From Petrotoga sp. UBA5851 (GTDB taxonomy: Bacteria > Thermotogota > Thermotogae > Petrotogales > Petrotogaceae), in contig DJGH01000058.1 of assembly GCA_002431635.1 (NCBI GenBank), positions 4,705-15,173 on the forward strand: DNA of 10,469 nucleotides, written 5' to 3'. The notes under the pieces are model-generated. The model was not told the DNA's origin. It searched no databases and was given only the letters and a program-made list of their open reading frames with translations. The position numbers and the translations under genes are program-made. Positions 1 through 6,779 of this stretch are shown in pieces; position 1 is the first letter of the stretch, and the number at the start of each line of letters is the position of its first letter.

Positions 1-15
1 TGTCATTTCAAGCAT
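1..15 (-). CDS. Start of an unidentified gene, cut by the window edge
   Basis: Only five codons are visible (M-L-E-M-T). The start is supported by a strong ribosome binding site, AAGGAGG at 30-24 on the minus strand, eight bases before the ATG and overlapping the stop codon of the upstream holB gene. An ATG three codons in lies too far from that site to be preferred. The gap to holB is 13 bases, so this gene is very likely the next member of the same operon. Nothing can be said about its product. In Firmicutes a PSP1-domain gene (yaaT) often follows holB, but five residues cannot test that. Confidence 0.6.
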
Positions 16-28
16 TCTATTATCCTCC

Positions 29-1042
29 TTATTTCAAAAGAAAAAAACATTCAGCCATCCTGAAAAAATGTGCAAATACTTCAAGTTCAAAATTAAATTT
101 AGCAACTGACGCAGCACTTAACACTTCAAAATGCTTTATTGTATCGTAAATAATCTTGCTATTAAACTTAAGATTCTGTGTTCCGAAAAAAAGAGCTGCC
201 CCAGAGTTATCCATATACTTCCATCTAGTTCCAAGCTTACAGACAAATGCATCATGCAGAAAAGAAATACCGTTTTTGGATAGATACTTAAGAAATTCAA
301 GCGGATCTACAGTCTCTTTTACACGGATAACACTTGCAACTGTATTAAAAAAATCTTTTTCACTCATTGCAGAAGTAACTGTCAGGAACCGAAAGTATGA
401 AAAAATAAAACCTAATCGCTCCTGAACCGTACTTAAGCCTACAGAAAGATTATCAATAAGAAAGTCTGTATCAGTGCTATCAAAATAATTCTTTGCAATT
501 TCAACTATACTTTCCTTATCAGATTCCAGAACATATCTAATTATTTCATAATCAGAGTTTATAATCGGAGCAATTAAATTCCGATTTTCTTTAAATCTTT
601 CTGCTAACTCCTTCTTCATTTCCACAGGAAAAGGAATACTTATCTTTAAAAATCTGCTTTTAACAGTTGAAAGAAGAGAGTTCCACCTGGTTGTAAAAGC
701 CAGTATAACCATAAAATCCGGAGGCTCCTCAAGAATCTTCAGAAATGCATTGACCGCCTCAGCTGTCATTGATTCCATATCATTTATTATTACAATTTTT
801 TTATCAGAATAAACCGGACGGCAAAGACAAAACTCTTTTATCTCCCTTACAGAGTCAATTTTTATATTTCCCTTATCAGGTTTAATTGTCATTACTTCAT
901 AAGGACTTAGCCCCTCTGTTCTTTTAGAAATTTCTAATGCAACATGTCTGTTAAGAGAACCGTCAAAAGAAACCATACATAAGGAACAGCCTTTATAGGA
1001 GTTCATGTTAATTATGATTTTCTGTAGCCATTCTTCAAACAT
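29..1042 (-). CDS. holB: DNA polymerase III delta'-type clamp-loader subunit
   Basis: Probable clamp-loader subunit that, with the tau/gamma and delta subunits, loads the sliding clamp onto primed DNA in the cytoplasm. The 337-residue protein shows the delta' core. Residues about 61-108 read like the family pattern of a regulatory strand-helix, a Walker B-like strand (KKIVIINDME, 81-90) and the LKILEEPP motif (101-108). The sensor-1/arginine-finger segment follows as KSRF (128-131), where most relatives have an SRC motif. The P-loop region near residues 22-38 has no GxxGxGK sequence, and no zinc-binding cysteine cluster is present, so it probably does not bind ATP and lacks the zinc module. 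The part beyond about residue 145 is divergent and would be the collar region. The ATG start has GGAGAT six bases upstream, and the gene begins 12 bases after the DUF327 gene. Family membership is fairly sure; the delta' assignment rests on the missing P-loop and the neighbour. Confidence 0.82.
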   Translation of the reverse strand: MFEEWLQKIIINMNSYKGCSLCMVSFDGSLNRHVALEISKRTEGLSPYEVMTIKPDKGNIKIDSVREIKEFCLCRPVYSDKKIVIINDMESMTAEAVNAFLKILEEPPDFMVILAFTTRWNSLLSTVKSRFLKISIPFPVEMKKELAERFKENRNLIAPIINSDYEIIRYVLESDKESIVEIAKNYFDSTDTDFLIDNLSVGLSTVQERLGFIFSYFRFLTVTSAMSEKDFFNTVASVIRVKETVDPLEFLKYLSKNGISFLHDAFVCKLGTRWKYMDNSGAALFFGTQNLKFNSKIIYDTIKHFEVLSAASVAKFNFELEVFAHFFRMAECFFLLK

Positions 1043-1054
1043 TTTTATCTCCGC

Positions 1055-1528
1055 TCAACGGTACAGATCAACCAAAAGACCATTTACTTCACCTATTCTT
1101 GAAGCATAAAAAAGAGTATCTTTCTCTTTTTTAAATACCGCCTGGGTTATCTGACCTATCTTTTCATCAATTACTTCAGCTATAACATGAAGCCTAGGAT
1201 AATCCACATCCATTCCCAGCTCCTCTTTAATCTTGTAAAGCTTTTTTTCAATCTTTTGCAGATACTCTTTGATAGCGCTTTTATATCTTTTCAAATTCCA
1301 TTCTGTTGGAGAACGCACAAAGGAATTTCCAAATCCAAAAATCATATCTATTAATTTCTTAAGTTCCTTCTCTGTAAGTTCATAGTCCTTAGTAAGGAGT
1401 ATATCAAAAAAATCATCTGAACTTTCTTCACTTTTTCCTGCTGATGAAGATTTTTTCTTATTCACTTTTTTATTCTTTATCTTTTCGCTTTCCGGATTTT
1501 TATTATCAGAAGCTGGATTAATAAACAT
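1055..1528 (-). CDS. DUF327 (YaaR-type) family protein
   Basis: A 157-residue protein that resembles the DUF327/YaaR family, whose biochemical role is not known to me. The first 35 or so residues are rich in Lys, Ser, Asn and Glu and look disordered. From about residue 40 onward it is predicted helical and charged, with segments KELKKLIDMIFGFGN and RYKSAIKEYLQKIEKKLYKI followed by a C-terminal helix ending in a VNGLLVDLYR-like tail. There is no signal peptide or membrane segment, so it should be cytoplasmic. In Firmicutes yaaR lies directly before holB, as here, which supports the family call. The gene starts three bases after ispG, with AAGGTG before its ATG, and is probably translated in step with its neighbours. 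The family call is from pattern and context, not from a search. Confidence 0.7.
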   Translation of the reverse strand: MFINPASDNKNPESEKIKNKKVNKKKSSSAGKSEESSDDFFDILLTKDYELTEKELKKLIDMIFGFGNSFVRSPTEWNLKRYKSAIKEYLQKIEKKLYKIKEELGMDVDYPRLHVIAEVIDEKIGQITQAVFKKEKDTLFYASRIGEVNGLLVDLYR

Positions 1529-1531
1529 ATA

Positions 1532-2575
1532 TCACCTTCCGTAAATCATTTTTTGTATCTCATCCATTAGTTCCTTCTCCAGATTAGATCTTTCAACTTT
1601 TTTCACTATCTTTCCTCCAACAAAAATCACTCCGGCTCCACCGCTCCCTGCAACTGCTATATCAGCATCTTTTGCTTCACCAGGACCATTGACTACACAC
1701 CCCATAACAGCTATTGTGATTTCCTGATGAATATCAGCTGTCATTAACTTTACCTTTTCGGCCAGTTCCGCAACATCAATCTGAGTTCTGGCACATGTAG
1801 GACACGCAATTACTCTTGGGCCTTTAAGATATCCCAGAAGAGTCAGTATTTTTTTTGCTGCAATTATCTCCTGAAGAGGATCTCCTGAAATAGATACTCT
1901 GATTGTATCACCTATTTTATTAAACAAAAGAGAACCTATTCCGGCAGATGATAAAATAATAGAGTCCTCCCATACACCTGCCTCAGTAACTCCAAGATGC
2001 ATAGGATAATCAACCTTTCCAACAACATAAAGATTTGCATTATAAGTCTCTATAGCATCAGATGATTTCAAAGAAAGAACAACCTCTCCAAATTCCATGG
2101 ACTCCAGTATGTTCAACTCTTCAAGACAACTCTCGGCAAGCGCTTTATATCTTTCAAGATGAGAAAATTCTTTTTTTATAGAGCCTGAATTTACACCTAT
2201 CCTTATTGGAACTCCATACTCTCTTGCAGCATTTACTACTTCCCGAACTTTCCATTCTGCGCCTATATTCCCAGGATTTAGCCTTATTTTAGAGGCTCCC
2301 GCTTTGATTGATTCCACAGCCACTCTGTAATCAAAGTGTATATCCGCACACAACGGAACTTTAGAACTTGCACATATGATTCTGAAAGAGTCAATATCTT
2401 CAAGTGATCTTACAGATACTCTTATCAGCTGTGCTCCAAGTTCATAAAGACTATTAATCTGATTAATAGTAGAACTTATGTCTAAAGTATCAGTATTTGT
2501 CATAGATTGAATTACAATATCGTGACCGCCGCCTATAAAAATATTTTTGACTTTTACGGTTTTTTTTGAAAACAT
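1532..2575 (-). CDS. ispG: 4-hydroxy-3-methylbut-2-enyl diphosphate synthase (MEP pathway)
   Basis: IspG (GcpE) reductively converts 2-C-methyl-D-erythritol 2,4-cyclodiphosphate to HMBPP, the next-to-last step of the MEP isoprenoid pathway, using a [4Fe-4S] cluster in the cytoplasm. The 347-residue length fits the short two-domain bacterial form. The N-terminal TIM-barrel motif is VIQSMTNTDT (21-30), followed by LGAQLIRVSV (46-55) and KIRLNPGNIG (96-105). The cluster ligands are all present: Cys258 and Cys261 in CPTC, Cys293 in GCVVNGPGEA, and Glu300 in the same motif, the open-site ligand in known structures. The ATG lies behind AGGTG, which overlaps the rseP stop; the gap to rseP is seven bases. 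With dxr upstream in the same operon, two MEP enzymes are co-expressed. No unusual features. Confidence 0.97.
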   Translation of the reverse strand: MFSKKTVKVKNIFIGGGHDIVIQSMTNTDTLDISSTINQINSLYELGAQLIRVSVRSLEDIDSFRIICASSKVPLCADIHFDYRVAVESIKAGASKIRLNPGNIGAEWKVREVVNAAREYGVPIRIGVNSGSIKKEFSHLERYKALAESCLEELNILESMEFGEVVLSLKSSDAIETYNANLYVVGKVDYPMHLGVTEAGVWEDSIILSSAGIGSLLFNKIGDTIRVSISGDPLQEIIAAKKILTLLGYLKGPRVIACPTCARTQIDVAELAEKVKLMTADIHQEITIAVMGCVVNGPGEAKDADIAVAGSGGAGVIFVGGKIVKKVERSNLEKELMDEIQKMIYGR

Positions 2576-2582
2576 TCTTCAC

Positions 2583-4103
2583 CTACTTCATAAATCTTGT
2601 AATATCGTTAAAAGTAACGTACACCATCAGAACCATAAGTAAAGCAAATCCTATAAAATGAACTATTGCCTCTACTTTAGGATTTACCTTTCTTCGGCTT
2701 ATCATCTCATACAGGGAAAATACTATACGTCCTCCATCCAGTGCAGGCAAAGGAAGAAGATTAAATATTCCTAGATTTAACGTTATAAGAGCAATAAGGC
2801 TTAATATACTTTCTATTCCTGCCTGTGCTGCCTGTCCAATTATATTGGCTATTCCCACAGGCCCCATAAGATCATTTGTATCTGCTTTACCTGTAAAAAG
2901 CTGACCTATAGACTGAAGCATTGCTTTAAGCAGACTATTTGCCCATTGTATAGAAACCCCGATAACTTCAGCTCCCTTTGGTCTCCATTTTCCATATCCC
3001 TGTGCAATTGCATTAACAGAAGAAAGAAGCTGCATAAACTCACTTTTTTCAATATTTATAATAACTTCATTGCCATCTCTGAGAATTTTTATAAAAATAT
3101 CATTCCCCAAAAAAGGTGAAAAGTATTTCGTTGTCCGGTTTGCCTCTGTCTGAAGATAAAACTGTCCCGAAGAAAGAGACAGCTTAGTAATGCTTTCAAG
3201 GAAATCTGTCCCTCCGTTTATCTCAAAATCATCTATTGCTATTATCTTATCGCCTTTTTGAAACTTTCCCTGATTAACATTTATGATATTTGAGAATACT
3301 GCAAAATAAACGCCTATAGTATAACGTTCTTTTTCAGCAGAGTAGGAACTAAGCTTTCCCCTTAAAAAAGTGCCTCCTTCAAACTCTAGAATTATAGGAT
3401 CTCCTGCTTCAAGTCTTGGAAAGACCTCATCTACTTTATCAGATCCATTGATTTTCAAAAGCTCTTTATTGGAAAGTTCCTCAAGATTTCCCTCGTATTC
3501 AAAGTAATCAAGTACTATAGTATCTACTTGCTCAGTATAGGAAGGAACAACAGAAAGCTCCTTTATCTTGCCGGAACTCACAACCTGCATATCAACTTTT
3601 TTACCTTCAGCAATATTAAGACTTAAAATAGAACGGTCAAAAGCATATCCAAAGTTGACTTTTTTGATTATATCTCCTGAAAGTAAGCCTGCTTCATCAG
3701 CAGGAGAACCAGGTATTACTTTTTCAATGACAACTTCATTAAATCCATATACCATACCAGAAAATCCTATGACAATATAACCAAGAAGAATTGAAAATAC
3801 TGGGCCGGAAAGAGCAATAACGAGCTTTTGCCAAGGCTTTTTGTTTATAAAAAGTCCATTATCGGAAGGATCATAACTCTCATTTCCGTTGTCTTCTCCA
3901 GCAAGTCTTACATAGCCACCCAAAGGAAAAACGTTGAATCTGAACTGAGTATGCCTGCCTTTAAGCTTAAAAAGTGCAGGACCAAAACCAATGGCAAACT
4001 CTTCAACTCTTGTTTTCATTGAAACAGCCGCCAGATAATGTCCAAATTCATGAACAACAACCAAAACAGTTATTATAAGCAAAAACCATACTATAGCCAT
4101 CAT
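2583..4103 (-). CDS. rseP: Site-2 intramembrane zinc metalloprotease, RseP family
   Basis: Membrane-embedded zinc protease of the RseP/RasP family, which cuts single-pass membrane proteins such as anti-sigma factors and leftover signal peptides within the bilayer. The catalytic HEFGH motif is at residues 18-22 inside the first membrane segment, and the third zinc ligand is Asp456 in PLPALDGGR. A second membrane segment covers about 94-118, and two more cover about 433-450 and 478-498. A clear PDZ domain follows segment two (VIPGSPADEAGLLSGDII, about 129-146). A second PDZ-like segment is seen at about 278-310 (FQKGDKIIAIDDFEI). The conserved GPVGIA motif is at 414-419. At 506 residues it is longer than the roughly 450-residue E. 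coli protein; the extra length lies between the PDZ-like parts and before the third membrane segment. Two adjacent ATGs are possible starts; the first overlaps the dxr stop by four bases and has GGTGG six bases upstream. The natural substrate is unknown. Confidence 0.95.
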   Translation of the reverse strand: MMAIVWFLLIITVLVVVHEFGHYLAAVSMKTRVEEFAIGFGPALFKLKGRHTQFRFNVFPLGGYVRLAGEDNGNESYDPSDNGLFINKKPWQKLVIALSGPVFSILLGYIVIGFSGMVYGFNEVVIEKVIPGSPADEAGLLSGDIIKKVNFGYAFDRSILSLNIAEGKKVDMQVVSSGKIKELSVVPSYTEQVDTIVLDYFEYEGNLEELSNKELLKINGSDKVDEVFPRLEAGDPIILEFEGGTFLRGKLSSYSAEKERYTIGVYFAVFSNIINVNQGKFQKGDKIIAIDDFEINGGTDFLESITKLSLSSGQFYLQTEANRTTKYFSPFLGNDIFIKILRDGNEVIINIEKSEFMQLLSSVNAIAQGYGKWRPKGAEVIGVSIQWANSLLKAMLQSIGQLFTGKADTNDLMGPVGIANIIGQAAQAGIESILSLIALITLNLGIFNLLPLPALDGGRIVFSLYEMISRRKVNPKVEAIVHFIGFALLMVLMVYVTFNDITRFMK

Positions 4104-5248
4104 CTATCACCACCAATAATTTCATATGCTTTTCTTCTGAAGAGTCCATCATAAAAACTTATTTCTTCAAGATCATTGAGCTCTGTTTTAGACTCCTTAA
4201 CTGAGCTTATTACGGCATAGACCAGTTTATAAATATCTGGAAATCTTATACGCTTATTTAAAAACATCTCTACAGCTGCTTCATCACTTGCATTGTATGC
4301 TATATGAAGGAGTTGGTTTCCAAGAATATCAAAAGCAAGCTTCAACGAAGGATACTTCTGATAGTCGACATTTTCAAAAACCAATGATTCTGAACACATA
4401 TCAGGACTTTCATAATCCAATCTTGAACGGTACGGGTAAGTGATTGAATATGAAATCGGTATTCTCATGTCAGGCCGCCCATAGTGAATCTTGTATACTC
4501 CGTCTGTTAATTTTACAGCAGCATGCACTACGCTTTTTCTGTTTATAAGAACCTTAATCGAAGAAGTTTTAAAAAGATAAAATGCTTCCATTACTTCTAA
4601 TCCTTTATTTACCATGCTTGCTGAATCAACGGTGATTCTTGCTCCCATCCTCCAAACAGGATGACTGAGAACTTTTTCAGGAGTTACACTGACAAAATTT
4701 TCCATAGGAATATCCCTTAAAGAGCCACCTGATGCTGTTATAACTAACTCTTGAACAGTACTCTTTTCACCCAACAAAAGCTGAAAAATTGCACTATGCT
4801 CACTATCCACAGGGATTATTTGTGTAGAGTATCTTTGTGCAGCATTAAAAATCATGTTTCCGCCGCATACTATGGATTCCTTGTTTGCGAGACATACTCT
4901 TTCAGAATTTTTTATTGCGCATAAAGTATTTGAAAGACTTCTAAATCCTGAGGATCCAACTACTGTTATATCAGGACAAAGTTCTTCTATGCTGTTATTG
5001 ATACTTTCAAAACCTCTTCTTATAACAGTATTATTATACTTTTGTGGAACAGCAACATCATTATCTGCAACACAACAGAATCTTGGAGAGAACTCTTCTA
5101 TTATTGGAACAGCTTTTTCCCATCTGGAATTAAGAGAAATACCAACTACTCTGTATTCAAAGCCTTGAGCTATTAAAGTCCTTAATACATCAAGTGTCTG
5201 GTCTCCTATACTCCCTGTTGCTCCGACGATAAATACTTTTTTTGACAA
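4100..5248 (-). CDS. dxr: 1-deoxy-D-xylulose 5-phosphate reductoisomerase (MEP pathway)
   Basis: DXR (IspC) converts 1-deoxy-D-xylulose 5-phosphate to 2-C-methyl-D-erythritol 4-phosphate with NADPH and a divalent metal, the first committed step of the MEP pathway. The 382-residue protein is of normal length. It has the NADPH-binding motif GATGSIGDQT (9-18), LANKESIVCGG (120-130), the metal ligands Asp148 and Glu150 in PVDSEHSAIFQ, and SHPVWRMG (195-202), which forms the flexible active-site flap with Trp199. The NKGLE motif (214-218) supplies the third metal ligand, Glu218, and GRPDMRIPISY (257-267) follows. The start is TTG at 5248, chosen because GAGGTG sits five bases upstream and translation gives a typical SKKVFIVGATGS N-terminus. 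It is the first gene of the leftward operon and its stop overlaps the rseP start by four bases (ATGA). All catalytic positions I can check are present. Confidence 0.97.
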   Translation of the reverse strand: MSKKVFIVGATGSIGDQTLDVLRTLIAQGFEYRVVGISLNSRWEKAVPIIEEFSPRFCCVADNDVAVPQKYNNTVIRRGFESINNSIEELCPDITVVGSSGFRSLSNTLCAIKNSERVCLANKESIVCGGNMIFNAAQRYSTQIIPVDSEHSAIFQLLLGEKSTVQELVITASGGSLRDIPMENFVSVTPEKVLSHPVWRMGARITVDSASMVNKGLEVMEAFYLFKTSSIKVLINRKSVVHAAVKLTDGVYKIHYGRPDMRIPISYSITYPYRSRLDYESPDMCSESLVFENVDYQKYPSLKLAFDILGNQLLHIAYNASDEAAVEMFLNKRIRFPDIYKLVYAVISSVKESKTELNDLEEISFYDGLFRRKAYEIIGGDR

Positions 5249-5259
5249 CTCAGCACCTC
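5246..5259 (-). promoter_or_regulatory. Ribosome binding site that fixes the TTG start of dxr
   Basis: On the minus strand the sequence reads GAGGTG (5259-5254), five bases, then TTG (5248-5246). No ATG or GTG sits near the protein's expected N-terminus, and the first residues after this TTG are the normal beginning of a DXR Rossmann fold. The same GAGGTG plus five-base arrangement precedes the DUF3307 gene at the other end of the window. A TTG start usually lowers initiation, which may set a modest level for the first gene of this operon. Confidence 0.8.
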
Positions 5260-5286
5260 AATCTTTGCTTTATTTTTTCTTAGTTA

Positions 5287-5292
5287 ATTATA
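5287..5292 (-). promoter_or_regulatory. Candidate -10 box for the dxr operon
   Basis: A perfect TATAAT on the minus strand, preceded directly by TTG, lies about 40 bases before the dxr start, a sensible leader length. No good -35 box is found at 16-18 bases (the hexamer at 17 bases is CATAAA). A second perfect TATAAT on the same strand at 5339-5334 is equally possible and also lacks a convincing -35. In DNA this rich in A and T such hexamers arise by chance, so the location is only a suggestion. Confidence 0.3.
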
Positions 5293-5372
5293 CAATATAT
5301 AGCTGAAAATTTATGCGTTCCAATATTTAACTTATTATACATTCTTCAGTTTAACATAAAATACACATTTGA

Positions 5373-5385
5373 AACACTTAGTGTT
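5373..5385. promoter_or_regulatory. Perfect 13-bp inverted repeat, possible operator
   Basis: AACACT-T-AGTGTT is a perfect inverted repeat with a one-base centre. It lies 74 bases before the uraA start and about 125 bases before the dxr start. Its size and symmetry suit a dimeric repressor site, and its place between divergent genes fits control of either. I do not recognise it as the motif of a particular regulator, and no regulator gene is present in the window. It could also form a short hairpin in the uraA leader RNA if transcription starts upstream. Confidence 0.35.
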
Positions 5386-5426
5386 AATACCGTTGATGTA
5401 ACCTTTGTACGGTTTAAACACTTTAA

Positions 5427-5446
5427 TTTAACCCGGTGAGGTTAAA
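5427..5446 (+). promoter_or_regulatory. PyrR-binding-loop-like RNA hairpin in the uraA leader
   Basis: TTTAACC (5427-5433) pairs perfectly with GGTTAAA (5440-5446) around the loop CGGTGA. The 14 bases 5430-5443, AACCCGGTGAGGTT, match the recalled PyrR-loop consensus ARUCCNGNGAGGYU at every position except the third (C for U), including the invariant CC, G and GAGG. PyrR is a UMP/UTP-sensing RNA-binding protein that represses pyrimidine synthesis and uptake genes. The stem ends one base before the Shine-Dalgarno AAGGAGG (5447-5453), which is five bases from the uraA ATG, so PyrR bound here would block ribosome entry. The cognate gene, a uracil transporter, is a standard PyrR target. No pyrR gene is in the window. 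Confidence 0.72.
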
Positions 5447-5458
5447 AAGGAGGAATAT

Positions 5459-6676
5459 ATGTCAGATTTAAGCTCTAATTATAAGATACAGGGCTGGAAG
5501 AAGTATGTGTTTTCAGTTCAACATTTCATTGCAATGTTTGGTGCAACTGTTTTGGTTCCGTTACTTACGGGAATTGATCCGCTTTTAGCTCTTTTTACTG
5601 CCGGACTGGGCACTCTGCTTTTCCATACGGTAACCGGTTTCAAGGTTCCTGTTTTTTTAGGCTCCAGTTTTGCTTTCATAGCCCCTATTGTAATAATAAG
5701 GGATAAGTTTGGGGATCTTGCCTATTCAACAGGTGCCATAGCTGTTGCAGGGCTTGCTTATTTGCTCTTTGCTCTTTTGGTTAAGCTGCTTGGGTATGAA
5801 AAAATTAAAAAGCTTTTCCCTCCTGTTGTAACTGGTTCAATGATTATCATTATTGGTCTTTCACTTTCTCCGGTCGCTGTTCAGTGGGCCTCTTCAAATT
5901 GGTTGATATCTCTCAGCACCTTGGTTGCCGTTATTTTCTTTTCTACTTTCTTCAAAGGATTTTTCAGCATGATTCCTGTACTCATGGGAGTGCTTGTAGG
6001 GTACACTGTAGCAGTAGTAACCGGAAATATCGACTTTCAAGCAGTTACGCAAGCTAACTGGATAGGACTTCCAAAATTTGTATTTCCAAAGTTTGATATT
6101 TCAGCCATACTCATGACTTTACCTCTTACTATAGCTACATTTATGGAACATGTTGGCGATATTACTACAAATGGAGCAGTTGTCGGAAAAGATTTTGTTA
6201 AAGATCCTGGACTTCACAGAACACTTATTGGAGACGGTCTTGCAACATCACTTGCTGGTATGCTTGGTGGACCAGCCAATACAACTTATTCTGAAAATAC
6301 CGGTGTTCTTGCACTTACTAAAGTTTACGATCCTTCCGTTATACGAGGCGCAGCAATACTCGCCATAATTCTGGCTTTTTTCTCTAAGTTTGGTTCTGTG
6401 CTTCAGACCATTCCTCAGTCAGTAATAGGCGGAGTAAGTCTAGTACTTTTTGGTATGATTGCCTCAGTAGGTATACGAACCTTGGTAAATGAAAAAGTTG
6501 ATTTTGCAAACTCCAAAAATCTTCTTGTAGGTGCCGTAATGCTGACTTTGGGCATAGGCGGAGCTTCACTTACCTTTGGGAATATAGAATTAAAAGGGGT
6601 TGCACTTTCAGCAATTGCTGGAATTATACTTAATCTAATACTTCCGGATAAAGATAAAAAGAAAATCAATGCTTAA
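5459..6676 (+). CDS. uraA: Uracil permease, NCS2 family
   Basis: Inner-membrane nucleobase transporter of the NCS2 (UraA/PyrP) family, probably a uracil/proton symporter that feeds pyrimidine salvage. The 405-residue, very hydrophobic protein shows family motifs in order: SVQHFIAMFGATVLVP (19-34), GSSFAFIAPI (68-77), the transmembrane-8 segment FMEHVGDITT (228-237), LHRTLIGDG (252-260), and the signature GPANTTYSENTGVLALTKVY (271-290). By alignment with E. coli UraA the substrate-contacting glutamates are Glu230 and Glu279. Asp234 stands where E. coli UraA has a histidine; the fungal transporter UapA also has Asp there, so this may tune proton coupling. The gene is monocistronic: it starts behind the PyrR-like hairpin and a strong AAGGAGG site and ends two bases before a terminator. 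Uracil is the likely substrate from the motifs and leader; another nucleobase cannot be excluded. Confidence 0.92.
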   Translation: MSDLSSNYKIQGWKKYVFSVQHFIAMFGATVLVPLLTGIDPLLALFTAGLGTLLFHTVTGFKVPVFLGSSFAFIAPIVIIRDKFGDLAYSTGAIAVAGLAYLLFALLVKLLGYEKIKKLFPPVVTGSMIIIIGLSLSPVAVQWASSNWLISLSTLVAVIFFSTFFKGFFSMIPVLMGVLVGYTVAVVTGNIDFQAVTQANWIGLPKFVFPKFDISAILMTLPLTIATFMEHVGDITTNGAVVGKDFVKDPGLHRTLIGDGLATSLAGMLGGPANTTYSENTGVLALTKVYDPSVIRGAAILAIILAFFSKFGSVLQTIPQSVIGGVSLVLFGMIASVGIRTLVNEKVDFANSKNLLVGAVMLTLGIGGASLTFGNIELKGVALSAIAGIILNLILPDKDKKKINA

Positions 6677-6677
6677 T

Positions 6678-6710
6678 AACAAAAAATGGTGCTATGCACC
6701 ATTTTTTGTT
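6678..6710 (+). terminator. Intrinsic terminator after uraA
   Basis: A perfect 15-bp inverted repeat, AACAAAAAATGGTGC / GCACCATTTTTTGTT, with a TAT loop starts two bases after the uraA stop. The core stem TGGTGC-GCACCA is followed by a T6 tract. The mirrored A tract means it could also terminate transcription from the opposite direction. It separates uraA from the cyclase operon, whose promoter begins 12 bases further on. Confidence 0.93.
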
Positions 6711-6721
6711 ACCGATTTAAT

Positions 6722-6750
6722 TTGTAATTTATTTTTTTTTTTAGTATAAT
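6722..6750 (+). promoter_or_regulatory. Sigma-70-type promoter of the cyclase operon
   Basis: TTGTAA (6722-6727) and a perfect TATAAT (6745-6750) are separated by the ideal 17 bases. The spacer contains a run of eleven T residues (6732-6742). Transcription would begin near 6757, giving a leader of about 35 bases before the cyclase ATG. The promoter lies directly after the uraA terminator, so the cyclase operon has its own start signal. Confidence 0.75.
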
Positions 6751-6779
6751 TAAATTACTGTTAAATACTCTCTGAATGA

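Larger units (their letters stand above)
5249..5458. other. Divergent control region between dxr and uraA
   Basis: These 210 bases separate the leftward MEP/RseP operon from rightward uraA and hold no credible open reading frame. On the dxr side are two TATAAT hexamers on the minus strand. In the middle is the 13-bp inverted repeat AACACTTAGTGTT. On the uraA side is the PyrR-loop-like hairpin followed at once by the Shine-Dalgarno sequence. I found no well-spaced -35/-10 pair for uraA; TAAAAT at 5357-5362 and TATTAT at 5333-5338 are possible weak -10 boxes and would give a leader of roughly 90-115 bases. No T-tract intrinsic terminator is visible between the hairpin and the gene, so transcription attenuation looks less likely than translational control. 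Confidence 0.7.

Noticed and set aside
1765..1810. Ala after CPTC in IspG (CPTCAR) as a defect in the iron-sulfur site
   Set aside because: The residue after the second cysteine varies among IspG proteins, and all three cysteine ligands and the glutamate are present.
5412..5419. GTTTAAAC palindrome as a separate operator
   Set aside because: An 8-bp AT-rich palindrome is expected by chance in this composition, and its bases are better explained as a possible partner of the uraA leader hairpin.
5434..5458. Transcription attenuator in the uraA leader
   Set aside because: The hairpin is followed by AAAAAGGAGG and the start codon, not by a T tract, and no alternative terminator stem was found between it and the gene.
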